A stretch of DNA of 64,000 nucleotides from assembly GCA_017465465.1 (NCBI GenBank), contig JAFTWE010000047.1, positions 1-64,000 on the forward strand, given 5' to 3'. The position numbers and the translations under genes are program-made. This document shows positions 32,977 through 42,022 of this stretch, piece by piece (within the stretch, counting starts at the first letter, position 1; each line of letters begins with the position of its first letter). Under the pieces are notes generated by a model. That model had not been told where the DNA came from. It searched no databases and saw only the letters and a list, made by a program, of their open reading frames with translations. This stretch comes from Clostridia bacterium (GTDB taxonomy: Bacteria; Bacillota; Clostridia; Oscillospirales; Acutalibacteraceae).

Positions 32977-34512
32977 TTATACCCTCTCCCAGAACTTTCG
33001 GTCAAGGGAGCGGTACTGAATTGCTTCTGCAATATGTTTTTTATCAATGTCGTTGCTGCCGTCAAGGTCGGCTATTGTGCGCGAAACACGAAGAATTTTA
33101 TCATAAGCTCTTGCAGAAAGACCAAGACGCCTGAAAGCATTTTCTAAAAGAAGCATTGCGCCGTCGGTGGGTCTGCAAAGCTCTCTTGTAAGCCCTGCAG
33201 GCATGTGGGCGTTGCTGGTAACTCCTGTTCCCTCAAGGCGTTGCTGCTGAATTTTTCTTGCAAAATCCACACGCTGACGGATAGCCTCTGAGCTTTCACC
33301 CTTTTCGGTGTCAGAAAGCTTTTCAAAGTCAACAGGCGGAACTTCAATATGAATATCAATTCTGTCAAGCAACGGACCTGAAATCCTTGAAAGATATTTC
33401 TGCGCCGCACCCTTGGGGCAGGTACATTCCTTGGTGGGGTGACCGTAATAACCGCAGGGGCAGGGGTTCATTGCGCAAACGAGCATAACCGAGCAGGGGT
33501 AAGATACCGTACCCATAACACGGGAAATAACGATTTTTTCATCTTCAAGGGGCTGACGGAGAACCTCAAGCACGCTTCGGTTAAATTCGGGCAGCTCATC
33601 GAGAAAAAGCACACCGTTATGCGCCAGCGAAATTTCACCGGGGCGAAGGCTTTTGCCTGTTCCGCCGCCTGAAAGACCAACGGAAGAAACCGAATGGTGA
33701 GGGGCACGGAAGGGTCTTTCGGTAATGAGTGAAACATCATCGGGCAAAGAGCCTGCAACGGAATAAATCTTTGTGGTTTCAAGGCTTTCTTCAAAGGTCA
33801 TTGAGGGCAGAATTGACGGAAGCCTCTTTGCAAGCATACTTTTACCTGAGCCGGGAGGTCCGAGCATAATAACATTGTGACCGCCTGCCGCCGCAACCTC
33901 AAGGGCACGCCTTGCCTCAAGCTGACCTTTAACATCTGCAAAGTCGGGGGCAAATCTCAGTGAATCAGAGGTGCTTGACTGAGGCAGACAGGGTGTGATT
34001 TTTTCAACACCGTGAATGTGATTGACCACCTCATAAACGTGTTCAACGGGGAGAATGTCAATTCCCTTAACCACCGAGCCTTCAAGAGCATTTTCTTTGG
34101 GAACAAAAACTGCTTTCAGCCCTGAGTCCCTGGCTTTAATCACCATCGGCAAAACTCCGTTTACCTTGCGGATTTGACCGTTAAGGGCAAGCTCACCCAA
34201 AAAAGCGTATTCATTGGCGGAGGAACGGATTTGACCTGTTGCAATCAGAAGAGCAACAAAAATGGCAAGGTCATAAAGAGGGCCTTCCTTGCGGGTGTCG
34301 GCAGGGGCAAGGTTAACGGTAATGCGGCTGACGGGGAAGCTGAAGCCGTTATTTTTTATGGCAGAGCGCACTCTGTCCTTGGCTTCACTTACAGCGGCAT
34401 CGGGCAGACCTACAATTTCAAATTTGGGAAGCCCTTGAGAAAGGTCAACTTCAACATCAACATTAAAGACCTCCATACCGAAAAGCCCCATACTGTTTAC
34501 TTTGGCAAACAC
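32977..34512 (-). CDS. YifB-family Mg-chelatase-like AAA+ ATPase
   Basis: A ComM/YifB-type ATPase. In other bacteria ComM is a helicase that aids branch migration during natural transformation. It has an N-terminal Lon-protease-like domain (MFAKVNSMGLFGMEVFNVDV), the Walker A GPPGSGKS near residue 219, Walker B VLFLDELPEF, a zinc-binding cluster (CAMNPCPCGYYGHPTKECTC) and a C-terminal helical domain. The GTG at 34512, after GGAGG, gives 511 residues and the usual N-terminus. A candidate promoter (TTGAAA at 34565-34570, 17 bases, TTTAAT at 34542-34547) places the RNA start just upstream. Confidence 0.93.
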   Translation of the reverse strand: MFAKVNSMGLFGMEVFNVDVEVDLSQGLPKFEIVGLPDAAVSEAKDRVRSAIKNNGFSFPVSRITVNLAPADTRKEGPLYDLAIFVALLIATGQIRSSANEYAFLGELALNGQIRKVNGVLPMVIKARDSGLKAVFVPKENALEGSVVKGIDILPVEHVYEVVNHIHGVEKITPCLPQSSTSDSLRFAPDFADVKGQLEARRALEVAAAGGHNVIMLGPPGSGKSMLAKRLPSILPSMTFEESLETTKIYSVAGSLPDDVSLITERPFRAPHHSVSSVGLSGGGTGKSLRPGEISLAHNGVLFLDELPEFNRSVLEVLRQPLEDEKIVISRVMGTVSYPCSVMLVCAMNPCPCGYYGHPTKECTCPKGAAQKYLSRISGPLLDRIDIHIEVPPVDFEKLSDTEKGESSEAIRQRVDFARKIQQQRLEGTGVTSNAHMPAGLTRELCRPTDGAMLLLENAFRRLGLSARAYDKILRVSRTIADLDGSNDIDKKHIAEAIQYRSLDRKFWERV

Positions 34513-34640
34513 ACAAATTCCTCCAAAAAATTTATATATCAATTAAACCAAATTTGTATAACTTTTTCAAGTATCTGCTTTAAATATTGCGAATTTTATG
34601 TTACAATATGGAATATTGAAATTTCGTAAGGAGGGATATT

Positions 34641-36401
34641 ATGCCCGAAGAAAAAAGAAAAACCAAAAGCACGGTGCTTCTCAAAAGGTTTATACCGTAT
34701 TATAAAAAGTACGGCTGGTACCTTGTGCTTGATTTAATATGCGCAACTTTCACCGTTGTGTGCGAGCTTGCTTTGCCTGTTATCGCACGAAATATTACCG
34801 AAATAGGTATCAACAACCCCGAGGTGCTCACCCTTACATATATAGGAAAGGTTGCGGGATTTTATCTCTTTTTGAGGGTCCTTGACAGCGCGGCCAATTA
34901 TTATATGGCGGCAGGCGGTCACATTATGGGCACACGAATGGAAACGGATATGCGCCGCGATATGTTTGCCCATTTGCAGACCCTCCCTTATTCTTATTAT
35001 GACAACACCAAAATCGGTCAGCTTATGTCAAGAATTACATCTGACCTTTTTGATATTGCGGAGTTTGCCCACCACGCTCCCGAAGAGTATTTTATAGCTT
35101 CGCTTAAATTTATCGGCTCATTTGCTTACCTTGCAAGCATCAACCTTAAGCTCACACTTTTAATGTTTATTATGGTGCCGCTTATGGTAATTGTTTCAAA
35201 AACTTTCCGTGAAAGAATGAAAAAAGCTTTCAAGCAGCAGCGTCACGAGCTTGGTGAAATCAACGCAAGGGTTGAAGATACACTCCTTGGCATCCGTGTT
35301 GTAAAATCCTTTGCAAACGAAGATGTTGAAAAAGAAAAGTTCGGCAAAAACAACCGCAAATTTTTCTCTGTTAAGCGCTCTGCATATTTCAGTATGGCAG
35401 GCTTTCACACAACGGTCAGATTTTTTGACGGACTTATGTATATTCTCGTTGTATGTGTCGGTGCGCTGTTTATAATGAACGACGAAATTGAGCCTGCCGA
35501 CCTTACTGCATATTTGCTTATGGTTTCTACTCTTCTTGGCAGCATCAGGCAGATTATTCAGTTCAGCGAGCAGTTCCAGAGAGGTATGACGGGATTTGAA
35601 CGCTTTACCGAAATTATGGATGTTAAGCCTGAGGATATTGACAATCCTCAAGCCCGTGATATTGAAACCGTTGAGGGTGATATCCGCTTTGAAAATGTAA
35701 GCTTTGCTTATTCCGAAAAGCTTGATGATGTTCTTCACAATGTAAATATTCACATCCCCAAGGGTCAGAATGTTGCCATCGTCGGCCCATCAGGCGGCGG
35801 TAAAACCACAATCTGCAACCTTATTCCGAGATTTTACGAAATCAAAGAGGGCAAAATCACCGTTGACGGAATTGATGTCAACGATTTCACTCTTTCTTCG
35901 CTCCGAGGCAATATCGGCGTTGTTCAGCAGGATGTTTACCTTTTCTCAGGAACAATCAAAGAAAATATTGCTTACGGCAAGCAGGATGCAACCGACGAAG
36001 AAATTATTGCCGCCGCAAAGAAGGCGGGTGCTCACGAGTTTATTACAGAGCTTGAAAACGGTTATGACACTTATGTGGGCGAGCGCGGAGTTAAGCTTTC
36101 GGGCGGTCAGAAGCAGAGAGTGTCTATTGCAAGGGTATTTCTTAAGAATCCACCTATTCTTATTCTTGACGAAGCAACCTCAGCTTTGGACAATGAAAGT
36201 GAAAAACTTATCCAAAAATCTCTTGAAGAGCTGTCAAAAGGCAGAACAACCTTGACAATTGCTCACAGATTGACTACTATTAAGAATGCAGACAATATTC
36301 TTGTGCTTACCAAAAACGGCATAGAGGAGCAGGGCAACCACAAAGAGCTGGTTGCAAAGGGCGGAATTTATGCAAGTATGTATGAGATGTATTCTAATTA
36401 A
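34641..36401 (+). CDS. ABC exporter half-transporter (permease-ATPase fusion)
   Basis: A 586-residue ABC exporter subunit. Six membrane helices occupy about residues 20-320 and the ATPase domain about 345-586. Walker A GPSGGGKTT lies near 382, the signature LSGGQKQR near 485, Walker B ILILDEATSALD near 507, and the H-loop is AHRLTT. The Walker A Gly in place of Ser/Cys is tolerated in this family. Only one half is encoded here, so it probably acts as a homodimer. The substrate (lipid, peptide or drug) cannot be told. The ribosome-binding site is AAGGAGGG. Confidence 0.92.
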   Translation: MPEEKRKTKSTVLLKRFIPYYKKYGWYLVLDLICATFTVVCELALPVIARNITEIGINNPEVLTLTYIGKVAGFYLFLRVLDSAANYYMAAGGHIMGTRMETDMRRDMFAHLQTLPYSYYDNTKIGQLMSRITSDLFDIAEFAHHAPEEYFIASLKFIGSFAYLASINLKLTLLMFIMVPLMVIVSKTFRERMKKAFKQQRHELGEINARVEDTLLGIRVVKSFANEDVEKEKFGKNNRKFFSVKRSAYFSMAGFHTTVRFFDGLMYILVVCVGALFIMNDEIEPADLTAYLLMVSTLLGSIRQIIQFSEQFQRGMTGFERFTEIMDVKPEDIDNPQARDIETVEGDIRFENVSFAYSEKLDDVLHNVNIHIPKGQNVAIVGPSGGGKTTICNLIPRFYEIKEGKITVDGIDVNDFTLSSLRGNIGVVQQDVYLFSGTIKENIAYGKQDATDEEIIAAAKKAGAHEFITELENGYDTYVGERGVKLSGGQKQRVSIARVFLKNPPILILDEATSALDNESEKLIQKSLEELSKGRTTLTIAHRLTTIKNADNILVLTKNGIEEQGNHKELVAKGGIYASMYEMYSN

Positions 36402-36418
36402 GAAAGGACTTTGTAATT

Positions 36419-36844
36419 ATGCTTAAAAATGTACCATCAATTCTCTCACCCGAGCTTTTAAAAATACTTATGGAAATGGGTCACGGTGACACCATTGTTA
36501 TCGGTGACGGCAACTTCCCTGCAGCAGCTAATGCAAAAAGACTTGTTCGCCTTGACGGTCACGGCGTACCTGAAATTCTTGACGCAATTTTAAAGCTTAT
36601 GCCTCTTGATACTTATGTTAAAACTCCCGTTTCTCTTATGGATAATGATGACAGCGAAAACCGTCCTCCAATCTGGGAAGAATATAAGCAGATTATTGAG
36701 AAAAACGAAGGCGAAAAAGAAATTGAGCTTATCGAGCGCTTTGCTTTTTACACAAGAGCAAAAAATGCTTATGCAATCATCGCAACAGGTGAAACAGCAA
36801 TTTATGCAAATGTTATTCTCCAGAAAGGCGTAGTTATCGAATAA
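36419..36844 (+). CDS. RbsD/FucU-family sugar mutarotase
   Basis: A 141-residue protein of the RbsD/FucU fold, which interconverts alpha and beta anomers of free sugars such as fucose or ribose. The catalytic-region blocks are MGHGDTIVIGDGNFPA (His, Asp) near the N-terminus and FYTRAKNAYAIIATGE near the C-terminus; the Tyr-containing end fits FucU better than RbsD. It lies nine bases upstream of an FGGY kinase, so the pair probably handles one deoxy-hexose or pentose. Confidence 0.9.
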   Translation: MLKNVPSILSPELLKILMEMGHGDTIVIGDGNFPAAANAKRLVRLDGHGVPEILDAILKLMPLDTYVKTPVSLMDNDDSENRPPIWEEYKQIIEKNEGEKEIELIERFAFYTRAKNAYAIIATGETAIYANVILQKGVVIE

Positions 36845-36853
36845 GGTGAGATT

Positions 36854-38320
36854 ATGAAAAAAGTTCTTGCTTTTGACTTTGGTGCTTCAAGCGGAAGAGC
36901 CATTATCGGCACCTTTGAAAACGGAAAAATCTCTTTGCAGGAGGTTCACCGCTTTTCAAACGACCCTGTTAAGGTAAACGGCACTCTTTATTGGGATGTT
37001 CTTCGACTTTTACACGAGATTAAGCAGGGCATTGTAAAAGCTAAAATCGCAGGCGGTTTTGATTCAATCGGTATTGACACCTGGGGTGTTGACTTCGGCC
37101 TTCTTGACAAAGACGGCAGACTTATTGAAAACCCTGTTCATTACCGCGACCCAAGAACAGCAGGCCTTGTTGAAGAGGCTTTTAAAACAATCCCTAAAGA
37201 AAAGCTTTATAAAATCACAGGCATTCAGTTTATGGAGCTCAACACTCTTTTTCAGCTCATTTCTTTGCGCCGTCAGCGCCCTGAGCTTCTTGAAAGAGCT
37301 GACAAAATGCTCTTTATGCCTGACTTGCTTGCATACTTTTTAACAGGAAAAATGTGTGCTGAATATTCAATCGCTTCAACCTCACAGCTTATTGACATTG
37401 AAAATCGTACCTGGTCAAAGGAGCTTCTTGAAGCTTTTGATATTCCCGAAAGTCTTTTTGCTCCCATTGTTCAGCCGGGCACGGTTCTCGGTGAATTGAC
37501 TGACGAAATCTGTGAGGAGCTGGGTGTTGAAAAGGTTCCCGTAATTTCAGTTTGCGGTCACGATACCCAGTCGGCTATCACTGCTGTTCCTTGCCCCGAT
37601 GGTGATTTTGCGTTCCTTTCTTCAGGCACATGGTCACTTTTCGGCACAGAGCTTAAAACCCCCATTGTTGATGAAACTTCACTTAAAATCAACATCACCA
37701 ACGAGGGCGGAATTGACGGAACAATCGGTCTTCTTAAAAATATTATCGGCTTGTGGCTTATTCAGGAAAGCCGCCGTCAGTGGCAGCGTGAGGGTCAGGA
37801 TTATTCTTATGCCGAGCTTGAAAAGCTTGCTCTTAAAGAGGAGCCGTTCAAATGCTTCATCGACCCTGATGCTCCTGAATTTACCCCGCAGGGCAATATC
37901 CCGAGAAGAGTTCAGGAATTCTGCAAAAAGACAGGTCAGTATGTTCCTCAGAGCGTTGGCGAAATTATGCGTTGCATCTATGAAAGCCTTGCAATGAAAT
38001 ACCGCCTCACATTTGAAAAGCTGTGCGATTGCACAAACAAGGATTACCCTGTAATCCATGTTATCGGCGGCGGAACAAAAGACGGACTTTTGTGTCAGAT
38101 GACAGCAAATTCCTGCGACAGAACAGTTAAAGCAGGACCTATTGAAGCAACGGTTATGGGCAATGTTGCCGTTCAGTTTATGTCTGACGGAACAATTAAA
38201 GACGTTTCCCACGCCCGTCAGGCAGTTGCCGACAGCGAAAGCCTTAAAGTATATAACCCCGAAAATGCCGAAGATTGGAAACAGGCATATCCGAGGTTTG
38301 TTGAAATTGCGAAATATTAA
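36854..38320 (+). CDS. FGGY-family sugar kinase, rhamnulokinase-like
   Basis: A 488-residue carbohydrate kinase. The N-terminal phosphate-1 motif is DFGASSGRAIIG (from residue 8), followed by GIDTWGVDFGLLD, HYRDPRT and a C-terminal adenosine region VIHVIGGGTKDGLLCQ. Length and motifs fit RhaB (L-rhamnulose 1-kinase) best, but the FucU neighbour makes L-fuculose an alternative. No isomerase, aldolase or transporter is in the window. A strong terminator follows. Confidence 0.88.
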   Translation: MKKVLAFDFGASSGRAIIGTFENGKISLQEVHRFSNDPVKVNGTLYWDVLRLLHEIKQGIVKAKIAGGFDSIGIDTWGVDFGLLDKDGRLIENPVHYRDPRTAGLVEEAFKTIPKEKLYKITGIQFMELNTLFQLISLRRQRPELLERADKMLFMPDLLAYFLTGKMCAEYSIASTSQLIDIENRTWSKELLEAFDIPESLFAPIVQPGTVLGELTDEICEELGVEKVPVISVCGHDTQSAITAVPCPDGDFAFLSSGTWSLFGTELKTPIVDETSLKINITNEGGIDGTIGLLKNIIGLWLIQESRRQWQREGQDYSYAELEKLALKEEPFKCFIDPDAPEFTPQGNIPRRVQEFCKKTGQYVPQSVGEIMRCIYESLAMKYRLTFEKLCDCTNKDYPVIHVIGGGTKDGLLCQMTANSCDRTVKAGPIEATVMGNVAVQFMSDGTIKDVSHARQAVADSESLKVYNPENAEDWKQAYPRFVEIAKY

Positions 38321-38327
38321 AATTAAG

Positions 38328-38352
38328 CCCGACGGTACGCCGTCGGGTTTTT
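38328..38352 (+). terminator. Terminator after the FGGY kinase gene
   Basis: CCCGACGG (38328-38335), loop TACG, CCGTCGGG (38340-38347), TTTTT (38348-38352). Confidence 0.9.
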
Positions 38353-38395
38353 GCTGTAATATGGTTACCACAACCTTTTTCGTTTTATAAAAAGC

Positions 38396-38418
38396 GGTCG
38401 GGCACACCGGACCCGACC
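38396..38418 (-). terminator. Terminator for the leftward propeller gene
   Basis: GGTCGGG (38396-38402) pairs with CCCGACC (38412-38418). Read leftward, GCTTTTTAT follows. It abuts the stop codon at 38419. Confidence 0.75.
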
Positions 38419-39126
38419 TTACAGATTTATACTATGCTGTTCATAGAGCTTCGCCAATGAACAATTCATTTTTTTGATTTCATCAAGAGGAGTATCTAAA
38501 TAAGCCCATTTGTATGATTTTGGGGTGAATCCCATAATCTCTAAAGATTTATATGAGTGAAAAAAATCAAAATCTTTTTCTGAAATTTTTCTTGCATTTA
38601 CAATTTCTGATTTGTTAAATTCAGCTACGAAATAAATGCTTTTATTAAATATCAAAAACTTCTTTTGACGGCTGAAACCTAAAACATAATATTTATCAGT
38701 GGCGGTATCATATTCGATACAGCAAATAGCTGTATTTCCATCAAGTTCAAATCGAGAGATTAAAGAAAAATCTTCTACATTATAAGTTGAAATTGTTTGG
38801 TGAAGCTCATCTTTTTGTCGCTCAATGTTAATCAGTTGCTTCTCGTCAGCAGAAAAACAAAAACTATCATCTTGCCCGCCATCAACCTTTGAAAAACGCA
38901 AATTATTGATTAAAGATAGAGTTTCAAGTGAATAGGCTAAAAGGTGACCGTCTGTGGTTTTAACAACAAAAGTTGTTTCGTCAGGCGAAATCACGGGAGT
39001 GTAGGCGTATTTTTGATTTGTGAATTTTTTTAGTTCTTTTCCATTGTTATCAAAAACATAAGTTGTTTTTCCTGTGCATCCGACAGAGAAGTTGTTGCCG
39101 GAGGCATATCCCCAGAAATCGTGCAT
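38419..39126 (-). CDS. Unknown protein with WD40/beta-propeller-like repeats
   Basis: A 235-residue soluble protein. Repeating blades such as YTPVISPDETTFVVKTTDGH, DDSFCFSADEKQLINIERQ and TATDKYYVLGFSRQKKFL resemble a beta-propeller, though too short for a full ring. No signal peptide is seen. The ATG at 39126, with AAAGGTGGTGG upstream, is preferred to the much longer open frame to 39261. It is AT-richer than its neighbours. The role is unknown. Confidence 0.75.
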   Translation of the reverse strand: MHDFWGYASGNNFSVGCTGKTTYVFDNNGKELKKFTNQKYAYTPVISPDETTFVVKTTDGHLLAYSLETLSLINNLRFSKVDGGQDDSFCFSADEKQLINIERQKDELHQTISTYNVEDFSLISRFELDGNTAICCIEYDTATDKYYVLGFSRQKKFLIFNKSIYFVAEFNKSEIVNARKISEKDFDFFHSYKSLEIMGFTPKSYKWAYLDTPLDEIKKMNCSLAKLYEQHSINL

Positions 39127-39250
39127 GCTTCCACCACCTTTTCTCAATTCTACATCAAACACGATAAAAAGTAAAGAAAAACTGTGGTAACACAAATAAG
39201 AGCTGTCCTTCGGGGCAGCTTTTGTTATTGCCAAAAAACGCCAACTAAAA

Positions 39251-39276
39251 CGGACTGCCAATGGCAGCCCCTACGA
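39251..39276. repeat. Short interspersed hairpin, TGTAGGG-flanked family, copy A
   Basis: GGACTGCCAATGGCAGCCCC is a near-palindrome followed by CTACGA. It shares its layout (inverted repeat ending in CCCTAC) with 43132-43153 and 47762-47788. A separate hairpin, AGCTGTCC-TTCG-GGGCAGCT plus TTTT, lies nearby at 39201-39224. Confidence 0.45.
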
Positions 39277-39333
39277 GTTCAGACGGTATCAATTACAGGA
39301 TTTCATTCTTCGACAAAAAATTAACAAAACTAC

Positions 39334-39362
39334 TTGATTATCATTTTTCTAAAGTGTATAAT
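39334..39362 (+). promoter_or_regulatory. Sigma-A promoter for the aconitase-X pair
   Basis: TTGATT (39334-39339), 17 bases, TATAAT (39357-39362). The leader to the ATG at 39419 is about 50 bases with an AGGAGG site. Confidence 0.7.
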
Positions 39363-39418
39363 TGTATTTGACTTAAAATGCCTGTGTAATCGGGCGTTAA
39401 AACATAGGAGGTAATACT

Positions 39419-40705
39419 ATGAACTACAATATGCAGCTCACCCCCGATGAAGTTGAAATTCTCAACGGCTCCAAGGGTGAAGCAATGGCAAAGGTTATGA
39501 AAACCCTTGTTATGTACGGTGATGCTTTCGGTGCAACCAAAATGGTTCCCGTAACTAGCAAAATGGGTCACCTTGTTACAAGCTTCGGTCTTAAGGTTAT
39601 GAGCCCTGTTTATGACCTTATGGATAAGCTTATTGACGGCGGCGCTCTTTCAGCTCAGAAATTCTCAGTTGACCCCAAGCCCGTTGACCCAAATGTTCCC
39701 TCAAGCTTCTTAAAGAATATCGTTTTCAACAAGTTTATGTATTCTATGCAGGATAACTACGACGCTCAGCTTCGTAAGCTCGGCCTTGTTGATGACAAAT
39801 CATACACCTGCACCTGCTATATGGACGAAGTAGGCAACATCCCCAATAAGGGCGAGGTTCTCTCATGGGCAGAATCTTCAGCTGTTGTTTATGCTAACTC
39901 TGTTCTCGGTGCAAGATGTAACCGTAACTCAGGCATTATCGAACTTTTCGGCTCAATCGTTGGCAAGGTTCCTTATTTCGGTCTTGTTACTGATGAAGGC
40001 AGAAAGGCTACCTGGATTATCGAAGTTAAAACAACCAAAAAGCCCGAAGCTCAGGTTCTCGGCTCAGCTATCGGTATGAAGGTTATGGAAGATGTTCCTT
40101 TTGTTAAGGGTCTTGATAAGTGGATTGGCACAACTCTTGACGGCGACACAAAGGCATATCTTAAGGACTTTGGTGCTGCCACAGCTTCAAACGGCGCTGT
40201 TGGTCTTTATCATATTGAAAATCTTACTCCCGAAGCAGTTGAGCAGGGCGAAAGCCTTATCGAAGAGGGCGCAAAGGTTTATGTTATTGACGACGCAGAG
40301 CTTGAAAGAGTTAAGGCAAGCTATCCCGTTATGTGGAAGGATAAGAACGCTACACCTAAGCTTTGCTTCGTAGGCTGCCCCCACCTTTCACACGCTCAGC
40401 TTGTTGAATGGACTGATAATGTTGTTGCAGGTCTTAAGAAAAACGGCATTAAGAAGGTTTCAATCCCCACCGTATTCACAGCAGCTCCTGCAGTTATTGA
40501 AGAGTTTAATAAAACTCCTTATGCTAAAAAGCTTAAGGATACAGGCGTTGTTCTCAGCTACATTTGTCCTCTTATGTATATGAACAATCCTCTTGCTAAG
40601 AAGATGCCTGTAATCACAAACTCCAACAAGCTCAGAACATACACAACTTCACGCTATTACACAAGCGCTGAAATACTTGACATCATCACAAAGGAGGCAA
40701 AGTAA
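39419..40705 (+). CDS. Aconitase-X catalytic (large) subunit
   Basis: A 428-residue protein of the AcnX/DUF521 family. It would be the iron-sulfur dehydratase half of a two-subunit enzyme. Relatives act as cis-3-hydroxy-L-proline dehydratase in bacteria or as phosphomevalonate dehydratase in archaea. Visible blocks include MTPDEVEIL-like LTPDEVEILNGSKGEA at the start, GARCNRNSG, and CPHLS with a nearby FVGCPH cysteine; CNRNSG and CP Cys residues are candidate cluster ligands. The small swivel subunit follows one base after the stop. The reaction here is not known; no proline or mevalonate genes are adjacent. Confidence 0.88.
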   Translation: MNYNMQLTPDEVEILNGSKGEAMAKVMKTLVMYGDAFGATKMVPVTSKMGHLVTSFGLKVMSPVYDLMDKLIDGGALSAQKFSVDPKPVDPNVPSSFLKNIVFNKFMYSMQDNYDAQLRKLGLVDDKSYTCTCYMDEVGNIPNKGEVLSWAESSAVVYANSVLGARCNRNSGIIELFGSIVGKVPYFGLVTDEGRKATWIIEVKTTKKPEAQVLGSAIGMKVMEDVPFVKGLDKWIGTTLDGDTKAYLKDFGAATASNGAVGLYHIENLTPEAVEQGESLIEEGAKVYVIDDAELERVKASYPVMWKDKNATPKLCFVGCPHLSHAQLVEWTDNVVAGLKKNGIKKVSIPTVFTAAPAVIEEFNKTPYAKKLKDTGVVLSYICPLMYMNNPLAKKMPVITNSNKLRTYTTSRYYTSAEILDIITKEAK

Positions 40706-40706
40706 G

Positions 40707-41147
40707 ATGAAACAGTTTAAAGGTAGACCTGTTGTAGCAGGCAAATGCACAGCTAACGCTCTTGTTTCTCACGGCGGTTTCAACACACTTGCTTCTTTCC
40801 AAAATGCACTCCAGTTTGGCGACAAGCAGGCAAAATGCGGCGACCAGAACAACCCCGACCTTTACGGTAAGCCAATGGTAGGCACAGCTCTTTGCCTTCC
40901 TCAGACAATCGGCTCAACCACAGGCGGTATGGTTCTCTACTGCGCAAAGGTTATGGAGAGAAACCCTGCTTGCATGCTTTTCTCAGAGCATATTGACTCT
41001 CTTGCTGCTGCAGGTGCAGTTATCGGCGCTGTTTGGACCGATAACCCAATGCCTGTTATCGACTGCCTCGGTGAAGAATTCCTTAACTATGTTAAAGACG
41101 GAATGAAAATCACAATCGCAGAAGACGGCACAGTTACAGTTGAATAA
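40707..41147 (+). CDS. Aconitase-X swivelling (small) subunit
   Basis: A 146-residue DUF126-type protein that would form the swivel domain of the aconitase-X complex with the product of the gene just upstream. It starts FKGRPVVAGKCTANALVSHG and includes STTGGMVLYCAKVMERNPA, typical of the small subunit. The ATG at 40707 lies one base past the large-subunit stop, with AAGGAGG inside that gene's end. In many bacteria the two parts are fused; here they are separate as in archaea. Confidence 0.88.
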   Translation: MKQFKGRPVVAGKCTANALVSHGGFNTLASFQNALQFGDKQAKCGDQNNPDLYGKPMVGTALCLPQTIGSTTGGMVLYCAKVMERNPACMLFSEHIDSLAAAGAVIGAVWTDNPMPVIDCLGEEFLNYVKDGMKITIAEDGTVTVE

Positions 41148-41160
41148 TTGAATTTTTTAA

Positions 41161-41186
41161 AGCGGCCTGTTTCAGGTCGCTTTTTT
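41161..41186 (+). terminator. Terminator after the aconitase-X pair
   Basis: AGCGGCCTG (41161-41169), loop TTT, CAGGTCGCT (41173-41181) and a T-run to 41186, with one G-U pair. Confidence 0.82.
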
Positions 41187-41317
41187 ACAGGTAAGAGGTA
41201 ATAGTGAAAAGTGAAAAGGTGAGGGTCTGCGACGCATTGTATCACCCCCACCGGCTCGCTACCCTCGCCACCTCCCCCCGAGCTTCGGGTGAGGCTGATT
41301 GTTGTGGTTTATTTTCC

Positions 41318-41346
41318 TTGATTTTAAAGAAGCAGTTGTGTATAAT
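41318..41346 (+). promoter_or_regulatory. Sigma-A promoter
   Basis: TTGATT (41318-41323), 17 bases, TATAAT (41341-41346), directly upstream of the membrane protein gene at 41369. Confidence 0.65.
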
Positions 41347-41368
41347 GTCATAAGAAAGCAGGTGCATT

Positions 41369-42004
41369 ATGGCAATTAAAATAGAAAACAGAACCGAAGA
41401 TGATATTATCATCACTTGCTTCGGCAAAGAAACAGAAATTCCCGACGGTGAAGATGCAGTTTTTGACTCTGACGGAAAATTTACCCTTACGGTTAAAAGA
41501 AAAAGAATTCCCGAAATGACAAAGGCGGCAAAAAAGAAGCTCCCCATTTATGAGGAGGACGCAACCCCCGCCAGCCACATTCAGCTAAGGGGCGAGTTTG
41601 AAATTGAGCCGAACTCTTCAAAAACAGTGGTAACTCTTACCAACACCGCAAGGCTTTTTGACACACTTCACGAGGATGCAATTTTTGTGGGCTACAAGGC
41701 AGAGGTTGCAGGGGGCAAGGCGGTTTCGTCACGGGAGGTTTTTTCTGACGAAAAGGTTAAAAAAGAGTATAAAACAAAGCAGCTTTTAAACACAATTTTT
41801 CCTGTGGGAACGGTGGGAATAGGCTTAATTTTGCTTGGCGTTTATTGCCTGATTTTTGCCTACGGCGGAAATCCCGTTAAGCTTTTGAGCAATGAAATTG
41901 ATATGCTTTATGCATCTCTTATGACTGCCGCAGGTGCGCTTGTAACAGGTGTTTTTGTTTCAAATGTTATTAAAATCCTCAAAAGGGTTAAAGAATACAG
42001 CTAA
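41369..42004 (+). CDS. Unknown protein with two C-terminal membrane helices
   Basis: A 211-residue protein. About 130 soluble residues of beta-strand character (IKIENRTEDDIIITCFGKET) precede two hydrophobic helices at about residues 143-165 and 178-200. A KKEYKTKQ linker and a basic tail suggest the soluble part is cytosolic. I do not recognise the family. The ATG is close to an AAGCAGGTG site. It precedes the Gfo/Idh dehydrogenase by 18 bases. Confidence 0.72.
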   Translation: MAIKIENRTEDDIIITCFGKETEIPDGEDAVFDSDGKFTLTVKRKRIPEMTKAAKKKLPIYEEDATPASHIQLRGEFEIEPNSSKTVVTLTNTARLFDTLHEDAIFVGYKAEVAGGKAVSSREVFSDEKVKKEYKTKQLLNTIFPVGTVGIGLILLGVYCLIFAYGGNPVKLLSNEIDMLYASLMTAAGALVTGVFVSNVIKILKRVKEYS

Positions 42005-42022
42005 TTTCAGGAGGTCTTTAAA

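Noticed and set aside
37679-38407. Minus-strand frame of 242 codons inside the FGGY kinase gene
   Set aside because: Antisense shadow; the kinase motifs on the plus strand are intact.
39201-39224. Terminator on the plus strand
   Set aside because: The hairpin and T-run are good, but no rightward gene ends upstream (the nearest gene runs leftward away from it), so it is not listed as a working terminator.
41226-41301. Degenerate copy of the two-armed element
   Set aside because: It has C-rich and GAGGC segments but no matching arm pairing or GAGGGATTG block.
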